A stretch of 28,176 bases of DNA from a virus: positions 1 through 28,176 of IMG/VR virus record IMGVR_UViG_3300043426_000025; one strand, written 5' to 3'. The stretch's first letter is position 1; each line of letters starts with the position of its first letter. The notes under the pieces were generated by a model. That model did no database searches. It saw nothing but the letters and a program-made list of their open reading frames with translations, and had not been told where the DNA came from. The translations under genes were made by a program, and so were the position numbers. Of the stretch, positions 1 through 8,541 are shown piece by piece.

Positions 1-1
1 T

Positions 2-70
2 GCGGCCGAGACATCCGGTACGGGTTTTGTAAGCCGTCAGCAAGCAGAAGTCGATCCAGAAGGGCTGTAG
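2..70 (+). CDS. Possible C-terminal end of a gene that starts left of the window
   Basis: A frame open from the left edge ends at a TAG at 68-70 and would encode the last 22 residues of a protein (ending in VDPEGL). The residue mix (Ala, Glu, Gln, Val, Asp) is ordinary for a coding end, and the hairpin-rich non-coding stretch begins straight after the stop. Another frame is also open from the edge to 150, but its product is Arg/Ser-rich and runs through hairpins, so I prefer this one. The family cannot be identified from so short a piece. Confidence 0.28.
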   Translation, partial: AAETSGTGFVSRQQAEVDPEGL

Positions 71-591
71 CCGGCCCTGTGGGCCACGCTGAGCCACGAA
101 AACGTCTCCCTAGGGGAGCTATATGGGTCGAACTGTCTCAGAGCCTCTGAGAGGCTCTAGGTCTACTGTAAAACGACTGTAAAAACGTGACCTAGGTCAC
201 TCATATTACGGTGAGCGACAAACTCACACGTACTTATATAGTGAGGGGCTAAGGCCCCTCACCTAAGCGGCGCAGCCGCGCCGCTCGATAGAGCGCGGAC
301 GCGCTCTGAAAGACCGCCTTCGAGGCGGTCATCAATTCAAGGATGAGATCTCACAAAGATCTCAGCCCTTCGAGGGCTTCGATCAATCAATTGAGAGCCC
401 CTTGCGGGGGCTCTAGAAGGTTTCGGATCTTTGGATCCTCAACCGTAATAAGGCCGCGTCGCGGCCTGAAGTTAAGGCCGCGCCTGAAGCGCGGCCTAGT
501 AGGGGTAGTTCACTCGATTTTATCAGGAGATAAGGTGCCAAGAACTCGCTCGAGCGACTCTTGGGACACCAAACCCGGAAAGTTCGACACG
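71..591. other. About 520 bp without a convincing gene, occupied by a hairpin array
   Basis: No credible coding region is visible. An open frame with an ATG at 343 runs into the DUF4417 gene, but its first 80 or so codons simply translate successive inverted repeats into an Arg/Ser/Pro-rich sequence unlike the downstream protein. The stretch holds a 12-bp tandem direct repeat, a 14-bp perfect palindrome and many stem-loops, described separately. I see no complete canonical tRNA. Confidence 0.7.
161..240 (+). promoter_or_regulatory. A/T-rich pocket with tandem direct repeat and palindrome; possible promoter or operator
   Basis: This is the one A/T-rich stretch in the left non-coding region. 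It contains a tandem direct repeat (ACTGTAAAACG at 165-175 and ACTGTAAAAACG at 176-187), a 14-bp perfect palindrome GTGACCTAGGTCAC at 187-200, and TATTAC (204-209) and TATATA (235-240), either of which could be a -10 box. No good TTGACA-like -35 lies at normal spacing from either. The repeat plus palindrome would suit a regulator-binding site just upstream of the densest hairpins. Assignment is by inference only. Confidence 0.3.
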
Positions 592-625
592 ATGAACTTC
601 CGGTGGAGGTTCAAATCCTCCACCG
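575..625 (+). promoter_or_regulatory. Two adjacent hairpins over the DUF4417 start; one resembles a tRNA T-arm
   Basis: The first hairpin pairs 575-578 with 600-603 and 580-585 with 594-599. It takes in the ribosome-binding-like GGAAAG (577-582) and part of the ATG at 592. The second pairs 601-609 with 617-625 around the loop TTCAAAT. Its inner five pairs, loop and 3' flank look like a tRNA T-arm followed by an acceptor strand (622-628). I could not complete a cloverleaf: the expected 5' acceptor partner at 548-554 pairs at only five of seven positions, no D-arm has the usual GG, and the anticodon-position loop is the wrong size. It may be a tRNA relic, a mimic, or simply the last hairpin of the array. 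The two hairpins compete for 601-603. Confidence 0.4.
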
Positions 626-1356
626 AGCAAGGTATTCCCGACCTTCAACCTACCGATTTCATCCCAGAGTGCTTAGCGGCATGGAATATGCCGCGTCATC
701 GAGATCACGCCGCCGAGAACGGCGGCGCTCTCCACTTCTACCTTGACGACTACAGGTTTGAGACAGCCTGGTCTGCTCCAGAGAGGCTTCTCCCTCGTGT
801 GCTGGCAGTCGGGGCGTCGTTAACGCCCGACTTCAGCGTGTGGAGGGATATCCCTCGAGCTTCCCAGATCTGGAACACCTACCGCAGCCGTTGGTGCGGC
901 GCGTTCTGGCAGTTGCACGGCGTCCAGGTGATCCCAACCGTCGGTTGGGGAGCTCCTAACACATACGACTTCTGCTTCGACGGGATACCGGAAGGTTCAG
1001 TCGTTTCGGTGTCCGACGTTGGGATGAAAAACGTCGAGCTGGACAAAGCTCTGTTTCGGCAGGGTATGCGCGAGCTCGTCGACAGGAAGCGCCCGAAGGT
1101 GATTCTCGCGTACGGGCGGCTGCGCTACTGCGACTCATTAGACCTACCCGACGTTCGTGAGTATCCGACGTATTGGGACAGACGTAGAAAGCAGATTTCC
1201 GAATGGGAAAACGAGGAGGAGCCCTCGGAGGAGGTGGAGCAGGGGCCGGGTCCGGTTCTGCTGGACTTCCCGGCGCGGGAGGTGCCGGCGGTGGGGGCGG
1301 CTCCAGCAGCAAAGGCGGCTCCAAAGCGACTGGCTCGGTCGGAACCGGAGGGGTAA
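592..1356 (+). CDS. DUF4417 family protein
   Basis: The 254-residue product carries the DUF4417 signature: YRSRWCGAFWQ from about residue 97, VIPTVGW from about 113, and CFDGIPEGSVV from about 128, preceded by LDDYRFE. The family is found in phages and mobile elements and has no established biochemical role. I chose the ATG at 592 because DUF4417 homology begins shortly after it and GGAAAG (577-582) lies upstream; the longer frame from 343 translates hairpins. The last 50 residues are acidic, then Pro/Ala-rich, and overlap the next gene by 154 nt in another frame. That overlap contains a G-run that could support a -1 frameshift into the ADP-ribosyltransferase (see findings). Family assignment is fairly sure; start and C-terminus are less so. 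Confidence 0.75.
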   Translation: MNFRWRFKSSTEQGIPDLQPTDFIPECLAAWNMPRHRDHAAENGGALHFYLDDYRFETAWSAPERLLPRVLAVGASLTPDFSVWRDIPRASQIWNTYRSRWCGAFWQLHGVQVIPTVGWGAPNTYDFCFDGIPEGSVVSVSDVGMKNVELDKALFRQGMRELVDRKRPKVILAYGRLRYCDSLDLPDVREYPTYWDRRRKQISEWENEEEPSEEVEQGPGPVLLDFPAREVPAVGAAPAAKAAPKRLARSEPEG

Positions 1357-2315
1357 CTAGCCCCGGAGGCGGGGGCTCTAGTGGAGGCGGTGGGGGCAGC
1401 TCTACGACGGTCAACCAACAGCCGCTCCCTCCGATCTACAAGCCAACTTTTGACACGTCGAAAGTTGTAGTTAAGCCAGGGACAGTCCACATGCCTAACC
1501 GGTTGCAGCCGGATCTGGAAGCGGTCATCCCCTCTGCGGCTGTCCCAGACTGGAACGCGCCGTTAGGGTCTTCGAACAACCCGCACGTCTTTGAGAAAGA
1601 CAACCAGATCGACTGGGCCACCTTCGGTGCTATGCACACAAACCAGGACAAAGAAGCGTGGGATAGCGCTGAAGCGTTCGGCCACACGAAAAGGTACACA
1701 GAAACCACCAACCCCTATAACAAAGGGGCTGCGGGGCAGGACACTAAAGACACGCTAGGGTTAGATGCAGCCTTCCGCGACTCAGCTGTGAAAGAGATCG
1801 AAGAATGGGTTGTTCTTGCCAGCTCCCAGGACGCGGGATTCTTCGCAGCCCTGGCCGGGGTTAGCGTCCCAGACCCTGCTACAGGGACCGGTGCGTTTAA
1901 ATCGTTTGACCCGGCCTCTCTGATCGGGGGGCCGAGCAAGAACAACGGCGGCAAAGAAGCGCTTGAGCAGTTGCAGGGCTTGATCGGCGAGGAGTTCGTT
2001 TACACGAACTTCATGTCAACCGCGATACCTAACGACAAAGAGTTCTTGTCGTATTCAAGACCTATCAGGGTGCTGGTCAGGGTTCCACCGGGATCGAAAG
2101 CGCTGTATGTGTCTGGAAACCCGAAAACCCTCAACGAAAACCCATACGGTGTCACAAAGCAAAACCCGATATCGTACTTTAAAGACGGGGAAATGGAGAT
2201 GGTGTTGCCGAGGAAACAGACCTTACGCATTGTAGATGTCGTAAAAAGCTTGTCACCGAGCAATACCTACACAATTGACGTAATCGTAGAGGTGGTTGAT
2301 CAACCTAATGTATAG
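1203..2315 (+). CDS. Putative ADP-ribosyltransferase with Gly/Ser-rich N-terminal linker
   Basis: The 370-residue frame starts with about 70 residues of Gly/Ser repeat, then a folded region ending in features of ADP-ribosyltransferase toxins (C3/VIP2-like, and phage MuF-linked ARTs): FMSTA with Ser272-Thr273 in the STS position, a core strand (RVLVRVPPGSKALYV from about 289), and Glu330-x-Glu332 followed by LPR, matching the ExE catalytic loop. The expected NAD-binding Arg upstream of the STS motif is not obvious. The ATG at 1203 has no clear ribosome-binding site; the next in-frame ATG (1491) would drop the linker. Expression as a -1 frameshift extension of DUF4417 is a real alternative. If active it would modify a host or phage target using NAD+. 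No signal peptide is seen. Confidence 0.6.
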   Translation: MGKRGGALGGGGAGAGSGSAGLPGAGGAGGGGGSSSKGGSKATGSVGTGGVTSPGGGGSSGGGGGSSTTVNQQPLPPIYKPTFDTSKVVVKPGTVHMPNRLQPDLEAVIPSAAVPDWNAPLGSSNNPHVFEKDNQIDWATFGAMHTNQDKEAWDSAEAFGHTKRYTETTNPYNKGAAGQDTKDTLGLDAAFRDSAVKEIEEWVVLASSQDAGFFAALAGVSVPDPATGTGAFKSFDPASLIGGPSKNNGGKEALEQLQGLIGEEFVYTNFMSTAIPNDKEFLSYSRPIRVLVRVPPGSKALYVSGNPKTLNENPYGVTKQNPISYFKDGEMEMVLPRKQTLRIVDVVKSLSPSNTYTIDVIVEVVDQPNV

Positions 2316-2784
2316 GCACACAACACCAGTTCCGCTGAAATACGTGATCAACGACCTGGACCCTATCGAGTCCGTACCGCTCATCAACCTCGAGCAAGAA
2401 GCGGAAACGGTCTGGGGCGACTACCCCGGCCAGAGGTCGGGGGCTGGTCGCTACACAGACATCTACAAAGGTGATGTCCCCGTTGGGCGGCTGTGGGAAT
2501 CCTCGACAGCAACAGGGTTGCTTCATGTGTCGTTAGACGGCGTTGATGACGACCACACATCTGAGTTAGAGCACTGGAATGCGGCCATGATGATAAGGCT
2601 TGCTTTCCACCTTGGGATGCCTGCGGGACAGGCGTTCAACTACGTTCTCAACAGCTACGAGCATGCACCTGTGGTAGAGACAGGGAGCTTAGAGAACATC
2701 AACGACCCTGCCGTTGACGCGCTCTACTACCGGGATCGCTACGACCCGGAAGACGACTACATCTGGTGTAAGGAGATGCAGTAG
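2308..2784 (+). CDS. Hypothetical protein, 158 aa
   Basis: I do not recognise this family. The protein is acidic and soluble-looking, with no membrane segment or signal peptide, is rich in Asp/Tyr near the end (YYRDRYDPEDDY) and has a central helical part (HWNAAMMIRLAFHLGM). The ATG at 2308 overlaps the end of the ADP-ribosyltransferase frame by 8 nt, and AGAGGTGG (2288-2295) is the likely ribosome-binding site at a rather long distance. A TTG at 2296 would add four residues. Tight coupling to the ART gene makes a partner, immunity or regulatory role conceivable, but nothing in the sequence shows it. Confidence 0.65.
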   Translation: MYRHTTPVPLKYVINDLDPIESVPLINLEQEAETVWGDYPGQRSGAGRYTDIYKGDVPVGRLWESSTATGLLHVSLDGVDDDHTSELEHWNAAMMIRLAFHLGMPAGQAFNYVLNSYEHAPVVETGSLENINDPAVDALYYRDRYDPEDDYIWCKEMQ

Positions 2785-2787
2785 ACG

Positions 2788-3084
2788 GTGGGGTGGGAGA
2801 CATCCCGCCGCCGATTCAGACTGCCAGATAACTGGCAGGAGATTCGCCTACCTGTGTTGCGGGACGCGGACTGGATCTGCGAACTGCGGTACGAAGGCGT
2901 CTGCACGGGAACGGCGTCGGAGGTCGATCACATCAACCGTGGCGACGACCACTCTCGCGGAAACCTGCGAGCGGTGTGCCACAGGTGTCACGCGAAGAAA
3001 TCATCCGCAGAGGGCAACGCCCGAAAGCGGGAATTAAGAGCCCAGCGGAAGCGATCCGAAGAACGCCATCCTGGGCTTCGTTGA
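2788..3084 (+). CDS. HNH endonuclease
   Basis: The small basic protein (98 aa) has a clear HNH core: Cys-x4-Cys (CELRYEGVC), EVDHINRG with the metal-binding DH, an Asn in RGNLRAVC, and CHRCHAKK. The last third is Arg/Lys-rich and probably binds DNA. The GTG start at 2788 follows AAGGAG (2770-2775) and lies 3 nt after the preceding stop. HNH proteins encoded next to a terminase small subunit (HK97 gp74 type) take part in cutting DNA during packaging, and this one lies immediately upstream of the small subunit gene, so a packaging role is more likely than a homing role. An ORF in another frame over the same DNA is a shadow. Confidence 0.85.
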   Translation: MGWETSRRRFRLPDNWQEIRLPVLRDADWICELRYEGVCTGTASEVDHINRGDDHSRGNLRAVCHRCHAKKSSAEGNARKRELRAQRKRSEERHPGLR

Positions 3085-3121
3085 CGCGGGCCTGGAGCCC
3101 GCTCTAGACCCAGGAGGTCGA

Positions 3122-3589
3122 ATGGGCGTCAGAGGCCCGATCGGTAAACGAGACGAAGAGCGGATTCGCAGGAACATCCCTGAGAACCCCACCGACACGA
3201 TCCAGATGATCGGCACGGTGAAAATCCCCGAGCTTGGTGACGTGAGCCATCTCGGTGAGACGCATCCGCTCATCGATGAGATGTACGAGTCGATCAAGGA
3301 GTCGGCGGCTGTCAAGTATTACGAGCCGACCGACTGGCAGTTCGCACGCATGACTCTGTACGTACTCAACCAAGAACTTATTGCGGCCCAGCACAACGGC
3401 AAACCCGTTGGGGCCATGAAGTTGACTGCTATCAACCAGATGCTCTCCGCGCTGCTGCTGACGGAAGGTGACCGACGACGCGCTCGTCTCGAGATCGAGC
3501 GAGCCCCAGCCGATTCCTCTACTGGGAAAGTCCTCGACGTAACCGACATGCTCAGGCAGCGCCTCGCCTCAGGCGGGTCTGGAGGGTGA
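3122..3589 (+). CDS. terS: Terminase small subunit
   Basis: The 155-residue product opens with a basic GPIGKR...RIRR segment of the kind found at the start of actinophage small terminases, followed by a helical middle (DWQFARMTLYVLNQELIAAQ) and a Ser/Gly-rich tail. It would recognise phage DNA and hand it to the large subunit. The start is well supported: AGGAGG at 3112-3117 lies a few bases before ATG 3122. The HNH gene is just upstream, but the large subunit is about 6.1 kb away, beyond the fibre and lysis genes. A stem-loop follows the stop. The call rests on the N-terminal motif, size and position, because small terminases are poorly conserved. Confidence 0.75.
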   Translation: MGVRGPIGKRDEERIRRNIPENPTDTIQMIGTVKIPELGDVSHLGETHPLIDEMYESIKESAAVKYYEPTDWQFARMTLYVLNQELIAAQHNGKPVGAMKLTAINQMLSALLLTEGDRRRARLEIERAPADSSTGKVLDVTDMLRQRLASGGSGG

Positions 3590-3595
3590 CTGGTC

Positions 3596-3635
3596 CCCCG
3601 GAGGGCGGTTCAGAGCTCCGCTCCCCCCTCCGGGG
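3596..3635 (+). terminator. Stem-loop after the terminase small subunit
   Basis: Ten perfect base pairs (3596-3605 with 3626-3635) enclose a 20-nt loop, placed between the terS stop and the first fibre gene. Only a weak T stretch follows, so it may be a partial terminator or an mRNA-stabilising structure. TTGACA at 3636-3641 directly after it resembles a -35 box, but I see no -10 box at a proper distance. Confidence 0.5.
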
Positions 3636-3660
3636 TTGACATTCTCAGAAAGGAGCCCGT

Positions 3661-5329
<1,669 letters not shown>

Positions 5330-5333
<4 letters not shown>

Positions 5334-6052
5334 GCGGCGTACTTCACGGCGCTATCGCCTCGTATGCGTCTTCTATCGTCACGTCCAATCTCGTTGTGCA
5401 TCTGGACGGCAGGATTTCAGCTTCCTACCCAGGCACAGGCACTAACTGGGCCAACCTCGCAGGAGCAGGCAACACCACCTTGGTGAACTCCCCGGCGTTC
5501 AACGCGTCGGACGGTAGTTTCACCTTCAACGGCAGCAACTACGCGACGATGGCACGCCCAGTCGCCGTCGATTTCACTTTGTCATGCTGGTTCAAGACAG
5601 GAGCCATCCAAGGCGGCGGTGGTGACTGGTGGCAAGGGTGCGGCCTGCTCGATTGCGAAATGCCCGGCGATCAATTGGACTTCGGTATGTCGATGTTGGG
5701 GGGAAAGCTCACGTTCGGCTTCGGCGGTCTTACCGGCGGTCCTCCGACGTGGAAATCAATTCAGAGCGCCGGAACGTACACCGACAACGTGTGGCGACAC
5801 GCGACAGCCACACGCGTCAGTTCTACCGGCGCAATGGTGCTCTACGTCAACGGAACTCAGATCGCCACTGGGACTGGCAACCAGACCGGGACAACGCTGA
5901 ACTCAGCTCCCAACCTGACAATCGGCTGCCTTCAGACGCTGTCCAACTACTTCGATGGCGGGATCGGAAAAGTCCTCATCTACGACAGGGCGCTTTCAGC
6001 CACCGAAGTGGCAAGGAATTACACGGCCACCCGTGGGCTGTTCGGAGTCTGA
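5330..6052 (+). CDS. LamG/concanavalin-like lectin domain tail protein
   Basis: The 240-residue product fits a laminin-G/concanavalin A-like jelly roll: LVVHLDGR near the start, [41 protein letters not shown], and the closing [22 protein letters not shown], the usual end of LamG_3-type domains. Such domains bind carbohydrates, so the likely job is adhesion to the host envelope. The GTG at 5330 overlaps the stop of the collagen fibre gene. It has more A/T-ending codons than its neighbours and sits between two fibre modules, which suggests separate acquisition. It could also be a fibre-tip subunit rather than an independent adhesin. Confidence 0.75.
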
Positions 6053-6076
6053 TCACAATCAACCAAGGAGGGGCTT

Positions 6077-6418
6077 GTGCCTGACTACATCAACCCCAAG
6101 CTCCCCAACCGGGTGATCGTCGTGACCCGCGACTGCGACCGGTCTATCTCCATCCGGCGGCGCGACCCGGTGACCGGCGACCCGGTCGATTGGGGAGCGG
6201 ATGTCGAGGTGTTCATCAAGATCGACATCGACCGGAACTCCCCGACGCGGGTGACCGGGACGGTGGACGGTTCTCTGGCGACGATCCGTATGGAGTCCAC
6301 TCTGCTGGACACCGTTCGTAACGGCACCACCTGGCGGGTGATCATGTCCCAGCCGGGTGTGCCACGGTTCGAGACCGCTGTGATGGTGGGCACGTTCGAG
6401 CGGAACGATGGCAAGTGA
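6077..6418 (+). CDS. LtfC/Gp6-like beta-sandwich tail fibre protein (copy 2)
   Basis: The 113-residue protein is beta-rich and parallels the gene at 3661: an N-terminal hydrophobic strand, then [23 protein letters not shown], a Thr/Val strand region, [11 protein letters not shown], and a closing VGTFERN. AAGGAGG lies just before the GTG start at 6077. Its stop overlaps the GTG of the second collagen-like gene, repeating the arrangement of copy 1. It probably serves the second fibre as copy 1 serves the first. By eye identity to copy 1 is low, so an old duplication or separate acquisition is more likely than a recent copy. Confidence 0.6.
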   Translation: MPDYINPKLPNRVIVVTRDCDRSISIRRRDPVTGDPVDWGADVEVFIKIDIDRNSPTRVTGTVDGSLATIRMESTLLDTVRNGTTWRVIMSQPGVPRFETAVMVGTFERNDGK

Positions 6419-7128
6419 GCGATCTCGTTTTCAACGTCGCCGTCGAGGCTGAAGAGATCGACGCGGTTGTCGAGGAAGCTACCGTCGCTGCGCTGTTGGT
6501 GGTCGGACCTACCGGCCCGCAAGGTGTTCCAGGCCCAGCCGGTGCTACCGGCGCTACCGGCCCTCAGGGGCCGCAAGGGGCTACCGGCGACACCGTAGGT
6601 ATCCCTGGTCCGACCGGTGCGACGGGTCCAGTCGGGCCTGCCGGTCCTACTGGCCCTGTCGGCCCCGCAGGGGCCACCGGAGCTACCGGTCCTGCTGGCC
6701 CTCAGGGAGCCACGGGCATCACCGGCCCTGCCGGTGCCACGGGTCCGGTAGGCGCTACAGGCGCACAGGGTTTGACCGGCACGCAGGGTTTGTCCGGTCC
6801 CGCTGGAGCTACCGGTGCCACCGGGCCTCAGGGGGCTACAGGAGCGACAGGACCGCAAGGGCCGCAGGGAGCTACCGGGGTTACCGGCTCTGTCGGCCCA
6901 GCAGGAGCTACCGGCCCGGTAGGGCCGGTCGGAGCCACCGGACTTACCGGTGCCACCGGGGTGACAGGGGCTACCGGCCCTGTAGGGGCTACGGGGGCTT
7001 CCGGCCCACCGCAAGTGTTCGTTCAACAGAGTGACCCGGAGGTCACTAACCCGACCGTCACCGGACCCGCCGTCTGGTATGTCCTCGACGGATTGGGCAA
7101 CGTCGTAGGGAAGAAGGTGCGAGTGTGA
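6415..7128 (+). CDS. Collagen-like tail fibre protein (copy 2)
   Basis: The 237-residue protein has a short acidic N-terminal region (about 30 residues, [17 protein letters not shown]), then an almost unbroken Gly-X-Y tract to about residue 200 with GPQG, GPAG and GATG triplets, and a 35-residue tail with [14 protein letters not shown]. Unlike copy 1 it has no internal spacer domain and no large tip, so the next gene may supply the tip. GTG 6415 overlaps the previous stop, and its own stop overlaps the next GTG. The acidic N-terminus is probably where the shaft joins its partner or the tail. Confidence 0.85.
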   Translation: MSDLVFNVAVEAEEIDAVVEEATVAALLVVGPTGPQGVPGPAGATGATGPQGPQGATGDTVGIPGPTGATGPVGPAGPTGPVGPAGATGATGPAGPQGATGITGPAGATGPVGATGAQGLTGTQGLSGPAGATGATGPQGATGATGPQGPQGATGVTGSVGPAGATGPVGPVGATGLTGATGVTGATGPVGATGASGPPQVFVQQSDPEVTNPTVTGPAVWYVLDGLGNVVGKKVRV

Positions 7129-8534
7129 CGTGGGTTGGTGTCGGTGGTTTGAGCGCAGGCGACACGAAGCCGACGAACGGGCAGGACTACCTTCCGGTTC
7201 GGCAGTTGCCCGGTAAGGATGTTTGGCGCACTACGTTCTCTAACGCGGTGTCGAACGGTGTGGACACCTACTACTGGGATCTGATCCGCACTGGCTCTGG
7301 TCAGACGGTGAACCAGACCGGTGGCAACCTCGTTGTCACTACCGGTACTACGGTTAACGCCGAGACGATCATTCGGTCGAAGCAGTCTTGGCAGGCGTAC
7401 ACGTATGTCATGTCCTGGGCTGCACTGCTGTCGCAGCGTATCGCCAACCAGAACTTCTTCGTGGAGTTGGTTGACGTTATCGGTGACGGGCTGGCGTACA
7501 CGATCAACTCAGCGACTTCGGTCACGGTCACGTTCCCAACTACGAATCCGTTCACGTCGGTGAACGTCGGCCAGGCTATGTACCTGGGCAACATCACGGG
7601 TGCTGCCGGTTTCCCTATGAGGGCTGCTATCGCGTCGGTGTCCGGGTTGACGGTGACGTTCACGGTCGCAGGTTGGCCGGCTTCTGGCAGCGGCACTTTG
7701 TCGCTGTTCGGGTGGAATTACCATCAGGTGCTGTATGACGGTACTACTGCCACCAGCACGAAGTATGACGCTCAGCGTAAGGGCTTCAACTCCGGGTTCA
7801 CCACGGCGACGATCAACACAACGGCTTCGCCAGGGCACTTCGGGCAGGTCTTCCAAGAGGAATCTATCGCCCTGTTCTCTGATGCGTCACCAGCTTCGGC
7901 TACGACGTTCCAGACAACGCAGCGTGCTTCACGGTTGCAGAACCTGCCGAATAACGAACCCGCGTTGTTCTTCCAGATCCGGGTGTTGAACGGTTCTACC
8001 GCCCCAGCTTCGACTACCACGTTCACGATGAACTTCACCGCGATGGAGCTTGTGTCTGTCACGCCGGTTGTGGTGGAGAACGCTTCCCAGGTTGGTGCGG
8101 GTGCTGCTATGCCGGTCCAGGTTATGGGCGGCTCTGCGTTGGCTACGCAACCGATTTCGGGTTCGTTGACTACGGCTGGCACTACAACGAATACGCCTGC
8201 TGCGCCGACGAACTACAACGTGGTTTCGGCTGCTAGCACTAACGCGGCTGTGGTTAAGGCCACGGCGGGTTCGCTCTACGAGTTGACGGTGTCGAACGTG
8301 ACAGCCACCCCGATCTTCGTGAAGTTCTACAACAAGGCGACTGCACCAACGGTGGGCACTGATGTGCCGATCCTGACGGTTCCTGCTGCCGCTAACACAA
8401 CGGTGAGCATGGAGTTCGGCGCTGTCGGTAAGCGGTTCGCTACAGGTATCGGTGTTGCGGCTACGGCTGCTGTCGCTGCTACGGACACGGGTGTGGCTGT
8501 GGCGGGTGTGCAGATCAACGCCTCATACATCTAA
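7125..8534 (+). CDS. Beta-rich minor tail/virion protein
   Basis: The 469-residue protein is rich in Thr, Ser, Val and Asn with alternating beta-type patterns and no membrane segment. Residues 1-30 look like a virion-attachment segment ([23 protein letters not shown]). The last 110 residues contain [23 protein letters not shown], a pattern found in many phage structural proteins. The GTG start at 7125 overlaps the preceding fibre stop, and the lysin gene starts 7 nt after its stop. It is the last gene of the fibre island and is best read as a fibre-tip or adhesion component. No enzymatic motif was seen. Confidence 0.65.
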   Translation: MTWVGVGGLSAGDTKPTNGQDYLPVRQLPGKDVWRTTFSNAVSNGVDTYYWDLIRTGSGQTVNQTGGNLVVTTGTTVNAETIIRSKQSWQAYTYVMSWAALLSQRIANQNFFVELVDVIGDGLAYTINSATSVTVTFPTTNPFTSVNVGQAMYLGNITGAAGFPMRAAIASVSGLTVTFTVAGWPASGSGTLSLFGWNYHQVLYDGTTATSTKYDAQRKGFNSGFTTATINTTASPGHFGQVFQEESIALFSDASPASATTFQTTQRASRLQNLPNNEPALFFQIRVLNGSTAPASTTTFTMNFTAMELVSVTPVVVENASQVGAGAAMPVQVMGGSALATQPISGSLTTAGTTTNTPAAPTNYNVVSAASTNAAVVKATAGSLYELTVSNVTATPIFVKFYNKATAPTVGTDVPILTVPAAANTTVSMEFGAVGKRFATGIGVAATAAVAATDTGVAVAGVQINASYI

Positions 8535-8541
8535 GGGAGTT

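Larger units (their letters stand above)
73..625. repeat. Array of consecutive stem-loops with unrelated sequences
   Basis: Perfect inverted repeats follow one another, given here as left arm/right arm: 73-77/81-85, 106-110/114-118, 140-147/151-158, palindrome 187-200, 211-215/223-227, 241-249/254-262, 266-273/278-285, 290-296/301-307, 312-319/323-330, 344-351/357-364, 364-369/373-378, 394-401/407-414, 425-429/434-438, 451-457/461-467, 475-483/489-497, then 538-543/559-564 enclosing 546-551/552-557, 580-585/594-599 and 601-609/617-625. Loops are mostly 3-5 nt. From 241 to 497 hairpins sit only 0-15 nt apart. Stem sequences differ from one hairpin to the next while pairing stays perfect, which points to selection on structure (folded RNA or extruded DNA) rather than on a protein-binding sequence. 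Function is unknown. Confidence 0.8.

Noticed and set aside
343-591. Coding extension of the DUF4417 frame from the ATG at 343
   Set aside because: These codons translate the hairpin arms into Arg/Ser/Pro-rich sequence with no similarity to the family, and the ATG lies at the edge of a stem.
548-629. A complete tRNA gene
   Set aside because: Only the T-arm and one acceptor strand are convincing; the acceptor pairs at five of seven positions, and no D-arm or normal anticodon loop is present.
3304-3316. Site resembling an L5-type stoperator (repressor-binding site), with another at 11883-11895 on the opposite strand
   Set aside because: Each has one or two mismatches to the consensus as I remember it, both lie inside genes, and the window shows no regular set of such sites.
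3636-3660. Promoter from TTGACA at 3636-3641
   Set aside because: No -10-like hexamer is found 15-19 nt downstream; the ribosome-binding site and start codon occupy that position.
6085-7026. Antisense frame opposite the second collagen-like fibre
   Set aside because: Same repeat artefact; no ribosome-binding site and a low-complexity product.
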